From NCBI RefSeq assembly GCF_003268775.1, contig NZ_QLSU01000001.1, positions 1 to 64,000 on the forward strand: a stretch of DNA of 64,000 nucleotides. The letters run 5' to 3'. A program made the translations under genes and the position numbers. This document shows, one piece after another, positions 61,350-64,000 of the stretch (position 1 is the first letter of the stretch; every line of letters begins with the position of its first letter). Under the pieces are notes generated by a model that saw only the letters and a list, made by a program, of their open reading frames with translations, was not told the DNA's origin and did not search any database. This stretch comes from Paraburkholderia unamae. GTDB taxonomy: Bacteria > Pseudomonadota > Gammaproteobacteria > Burkholderiales > Burkholderiaceae.

Positions 61350-62894
61350 TCAACCGAGACCCATGCGCGTCTCGTCGACGAACTTCTCCGTGGCGTCGTC
61401 GATCTTGCGGCCCTTGCGGCCGGTCGGGCCATGGATATAGACGGTCTTCATATCGACCTGCGGCGCGCCGCTCATGCCAGGCGGCGGCGACATCTCGTAG
61501 TGCACTTCGCGTGCGTGATCGGCCAGTTGCAGGCGCGGGTCGAACACCGAGTTGAAGCGCCACAGCATGCGCACGAAATTGGTCTGTCCGCGCAGCAACA
61601 GGTGCGTGGCCTGCCCGGCCGCCCCGCGCAACGCGGTCCAGCCCAAGTGCTTGCGGTTGAGCACCTGCTGCGTGCGCACGAGCTCCGCATAGAACTCGGG
61701 CAGCGGCAGCTTCGTCGGCACCACGGCGTGCTGGATGTCGTAGAGACGGTAATCGAGGCTCGTGAGGCGGCGCCCCTCGCGTTGCCAGTTTTCCGTGCCT
61801 GGATACGGCGTATTCACACTGATGTTGACGATCTCCGGAATGTCCAGGCACCACTGGCGAATCGTCTCGAAGCGCTCACGGTCCCAGTCCGGGTCCGCGA
61901 TCAGGTTGATGGCGACCGTGATGCCGAGCGAGCGGGCGAATTCCAGCGCCTCGAAATTGCGGTCGAGGCTGATGCGCTTGCGAAACGCCTTGAGGCCCTC
62001 CTCGTCGATCGCCTCCAGCCCGAGGAACATGTACTTGAGCCCGATGGTCTGCCACAGGCGGAACACTTCCTTGTTGCGCAGGAGCACGTCGCCGCGCGTT
62101 TCCAGGTAGTAACGCTTGTCGATGCCGCGCCGCTTGATCGCCTCGCCAATCGCCATGCCGTGCTCGGCGTGCACGAACGCCACGTCGTCGACGATGAAGA
62201 TGCCCGGCTCGCGCAGCGCGGCCAGTTCCTCCACCACGACCTCGGGACTGCGCGTGCGATAGCTGCGGCCATAGAAAGTCCAGGCGCTGCAAAACGTGCA
62301 GTCCCACGGGCAGCCGCGTGCGAATTCGATGGAAGCGCAGGGATCGAGCGTGCCGATGAAATACTTGCGCCGGTGGCGCAGCAGGTCGCGCGCGGGACGC
62401 ACGGGATCGAGGTTCTCGACGAAACGTGGCGGCGGCCCCGAGCCCTGAGTCGTCACGACGCCGGGCACGTCGAGCAGGTTGCCGCCGTTTGCCGCCGCTT
62501 CGAGCAGCGTGTTGATCGAGGCCTCGCCCTCGCCGCGCAGCACGCAGTCGATCGCGCCTTCGGCATGACGCAGCAGATCCTGCGCCGTGAACGACACGCT
62601 ATGGCCGCCCACGAACACGAAGCACGACGGCAGCGCCGCCTTCACGGCCTTCGAAAGGTCGATGATCTCGGGAATATTCGCCAGATAATTGCCCGAAAAA
62701 CAGAGCGCTTCGGGCTGCCAGTCGCGCACCATGCGCATGAGGTCGCGGTGCGTTTCGACCTGCAAATCGAGGAGCCGTACGTCGTGGCCCGCATCGCGCG
62801 CCGTGCCGGCGACCGATTCGAGACCCAGTGGCTCGAGCCGCAGGAAAACGCGCGTGTACATCAGTCCGCTCGGGTGCACAGCAAGCAATCTCAT
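61350..62894 (-). CDS. hpnR: Hopanoid C-3 methylase HpnR (B12-binding radical SAM)
   Basis: A 514-residue enzyme that methylates hopanoids at C-3 of the A ring. An N-terminal cobalamin-binding domain (about 1-150; RLLDLQVETHRD, VFVGGHSVSF) is followed by the radical SAM domain with C195-X3-C199-X2-C202 (GCPWDCTFCSAW) for the 4Fe-4S cluster. Motifs typical of HpnR include LRLEPLGLESVAG, KYFIGTLDPCASIEFARG and HLGWTALRG. AGGAGG is 6 bp before ATG 62894; the frame continuing to 63218 adds an Arg/Ala-rich leader and is rejected. No other hopanoid gene is in the window, so precursors come from elsewhere in the genome. Confidence 0.93.
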   Translation of the reverse strand: MRLLAVHPSGLMYTRVFLRLEPLGLESVAGTARDAGHDVRLLDLQVETHRDLMRMVRDWQPEALCFSGNYLANIPEIIDLSKAVKAALPSCFVFVGGHSVSFTAQDLLRHAEGAIDCVLRGEGEASINTLLEAAANGGNLLDVPGVVTTQGSGPPPRFVENLDPVRPARDLLRHRRKYFIGTLDPCASIEFARGCPWDCTFCSAWTFYGRSYRTRSPEVVVEELAALREPGIFIVDDVAFVHAEHGMAIGEAIKRRGIDKRYYLETRGDVLLRNKEVFRLWQTIGLKYMFLGLEAIDEEGLKAFRKRISLDRNFEALEFARSLGITVAINLIADPDWDRERFETIRQWCLDIPEIVNISVNTPYPGTENWQREGRRLTSLDYRLYDIQHAVVPTKLPLPEFYAELVRTQQVLNRKHLGWTALRGAAGQATHLLLRGQTNFVRMLWRFNSVFDPRLQLADHAREVHYEMSPPPGMSGAPQVDMKTVYIHGPTGRKGRKIDDATEKFVDETRMGLG

Positions 62895-63245
62895 GAAGCC
62901 TCCTTGCGAGACGCCAGCCCGACGCGCTGCAAGCCCTGGCCGTCCGCACACGCAAGAGCACGGCGCATGCCGCTGTCTCCTCGCCGGCCGGCCGGCGCGG
63001 TAGGCCGGACGTTCACGGTCATTCACGGTTGTTGCCGCGTGTGCGCGTGCCGGCAAAGGCGCTTCGAACCTGATGACGCCATTGCCGCGGCGCGCCGCAC
63101 GCGCCAAACTGCCGGGCGCCATTAGCGCCCGCCGGGGCGGCGCAAGCGTCAAGCGTTGCGCCTCGACGCTGTTGCTTCGTGCGAGTCTACGCGCGTTCGC
63201 GCATTGGTGCTGTGCCATCTGCGCGGCAGAAGCGCGCCACGCGCG
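62895..63245. other. Intergenic region, no feature recognised
   Basis: 351 bp between the GntP-family gene and hpnR, both on the minus strand. GC-rich open frames cross it but have no ribosome binding site or recognisable product. The hpnR promoter should lie here; no canonical boxes were found. Confidence 0.4.
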
Positions 63246-64000
63246 TCAGAAACTGCCGAACAGCGTGCCGAGCCCAATCACCACGGCCAATGCGATGAGC
63301 GCGCCGACGATGCTGACCACCACGAGGTCGCGATAGCTTTCGCGGTGCGTCGAGCCGCACACGGCAAGCAGCGTGACGACCGCGCCGTTGTGCGGCAGGC
63401 TGTCGAGCGTGCCCGACGACATCACGGCGACGCGGTGCAGCAACGCGGGATCGATGCCGTGCTGGGCCGCGAGTTGCATGTAGGTGCCGCCCAGCGCGTC
63501 GAGGGCGATGGTCAGGCCGCCCGAAGCCGAGCCGGTGAGCCCGGCGAGCAGGTTCGTGGCCACCGCGAGCGAAACGAGCGGCCCGCCGCCGATGCCGAGC
63601 ACCCAGTCCCGCACGGCCTCGAACGCGGGCAGCGCCGCAATCACGGCGCCATAGCCCACGAGGCTGCCCACGCTCAGCACCGGTAAAACCGACGCGTTCG
63701 CGCCCGCATCCACGCTCTCGCGCAGCGCGCCGAGCCGCCCGCGGTTCAGCGCCACGAGCACGATAATGCCGAGCGCGAGCGCGACCGAAACGCCCCACAC
63801 GCCCGCCACCGCCGAGAGCGTGGTCGCGCCCCAGCGCGGCTCGGCCAGATACGAGGCGTCGATACGCGGAAACACGACGACGTTCATCACGAAGTTCATC
63901 GCCACCACGACCACGAGCGGCGCGAGCGCGACAAACGGCGTTGGCGGCCCGGCGTAGTCCGAAGCCGCCGCGCCGTTGCCGATCTCGGCGGGGTCGAACG
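63246..64000 (-). CDS. GntP family permease, C-terminal part (runs off the window)
   Basis: 251 codons of the C-terminal half of an inner-membrane carboxylate:H+ symporter; the 5' part lies beyond 64000. The reading frame is open to the window edge (it begins FDPAEIGNGAAASDYAGPP). The family signatures NLLAGLTGSASGGLTIALDALG and SSGTLDSLPHNGAVVTLLAVCG are clear, with several hydrophobic helices. Members carry gluconate, D-3-hydroxybutyrate or similar acids; the GNGAAASDYAGPPTPF loop is like that of hydroxybutyrate-type members, which is only a hint. Confidence 0.85.
   Translation of the reverse strand, partial: FDPAEIGNGAAASDYAGPPTPFVALAPLVVVVAMNFVMNVVVFPRIDASYLAEPRWGATTLSAVAGVWGVSVALALGIIVLVALNRGRLGALRESVDAGANASVLPVLSVGSLVGYGAVIAALPAFEAVRDWVLGIGGGPLVSLAVATNLLAGLTGSASGGLTIALDALGGTYMQLAAQHGIDPALLHRVAVMSSGTLDSLPHNGAVVTLLAVCGSTHRESYRDLVVVSIVGALIALAVVIGLGTLFGSF

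Noticed and set aside
1..64000. CRISPR arrays, tRNA/rRNA genes, insertion sequences, prophage
   Set aside because: Looked for regular short repeats, tRNA-like cloverleaf ends, transposase or integrase frames; none was found by eye.

Overview
The window is GC-rich chromosomal DNA of a betaproteobacterium, most probably a Burkholderia-group member (Paraburkholderia, Caballeronia or Burkholderia sensu lato). This rests on the gene families: HutF/HutD, a Burkholderia-type porin, a hopanoid C-3 methylase, a 2-aminobenzoyl-CoA (anthranilate) operon and many IclR/GntR/LysR-controlled catabolic operons. No rRNA, tRNA, CRISPR array, insertion sequence or prophage was seen. Genus is an inference from protein resemblance, not from a marker gene.

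Layout. 1-3847 (minus): IclR regulator, a polar amino-acid ABC transporter, hutD and the start of hutF, i.e. a histidine/urocanate-type uptake and degradation operon. 3959-13353 (minus): GntR regulator, mtnK, mtnA, a FucA-type class II aldolase, a ribose-type ABC importer and a DhaK/DhaL pair. The kinase-isomerase-aldolase trio is that of the DHAP shunt, which degrades 5-methylthioribose or 5-deoxyribose to DHAP and an aldehyde; here it is joined to a dedicated importer and a divergent DhaKL kinase. 13388-13405 is an 18-bp perfect palindrome in front of the GntR gene. 14159-24800: an unassigned catabolic cluster (two transporters, porin, two EthD-like proteins, two SDRs, a flavin reductase, a 3-ketosteroid-dehydrogenase-like flavoprotein) with a divergent IclR gene. 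25074-33169 (plus): an operon for aerobic CoA-dependent degradation of 2-aminobenzoate or salicylate (fused monooxygenase/reductase, SDR, MarR, crotonase, acyl-CoA dehydrogenase, RidA, aryl-CoA ligase), bounded by a promoter/operator and a terminator.

33343-34997: hipBA toxin-antitoxin module preceded by four regularly built operator-like sites. 35036-41169: a ClpG/ClpK-like AAA+ disaggregase, an AI-2E-family permease, a SurE paralogue, a thioesterase and a SYLF lipoprotein. 41577-46155: an RcsB/BvgA-type response regulator and a hybrid kinase with receiver and HPt domains. 46666-51264: a metal-related DUF2946 / TonB receptor / PepSY operon behind a Fur-box-like site. 51364-54813: cell-envelope and surface proteins, a SDR and a fatty-acid-hydroxylase-family enzyme. 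54964-57381: EF-hand-like secreted protein with an OmpR/EnvZ-type two-component pair. 57570-64000: DUF4410 lipoprotein, D-lactate dehydrogenase, a LysR gene flanked by a 20-bp inverted repeat, hopanoid C-3 methylase (hpnR) and a truncated GntP-family permease running off the right end.

The strongest leads are the DHAP-shunt operon with importer and unusual DhaKL; the aminobenzoyl-CoA operon, whose 'enoyl-CoA hydratase' has lost both hydratase glutamates but carries an Asp like ring-cleaving BadI/MenB; the unassigned EthD/flavoprotein cluster; the four-operator hipBA control region; and the lysR-flanking inverted repeat.
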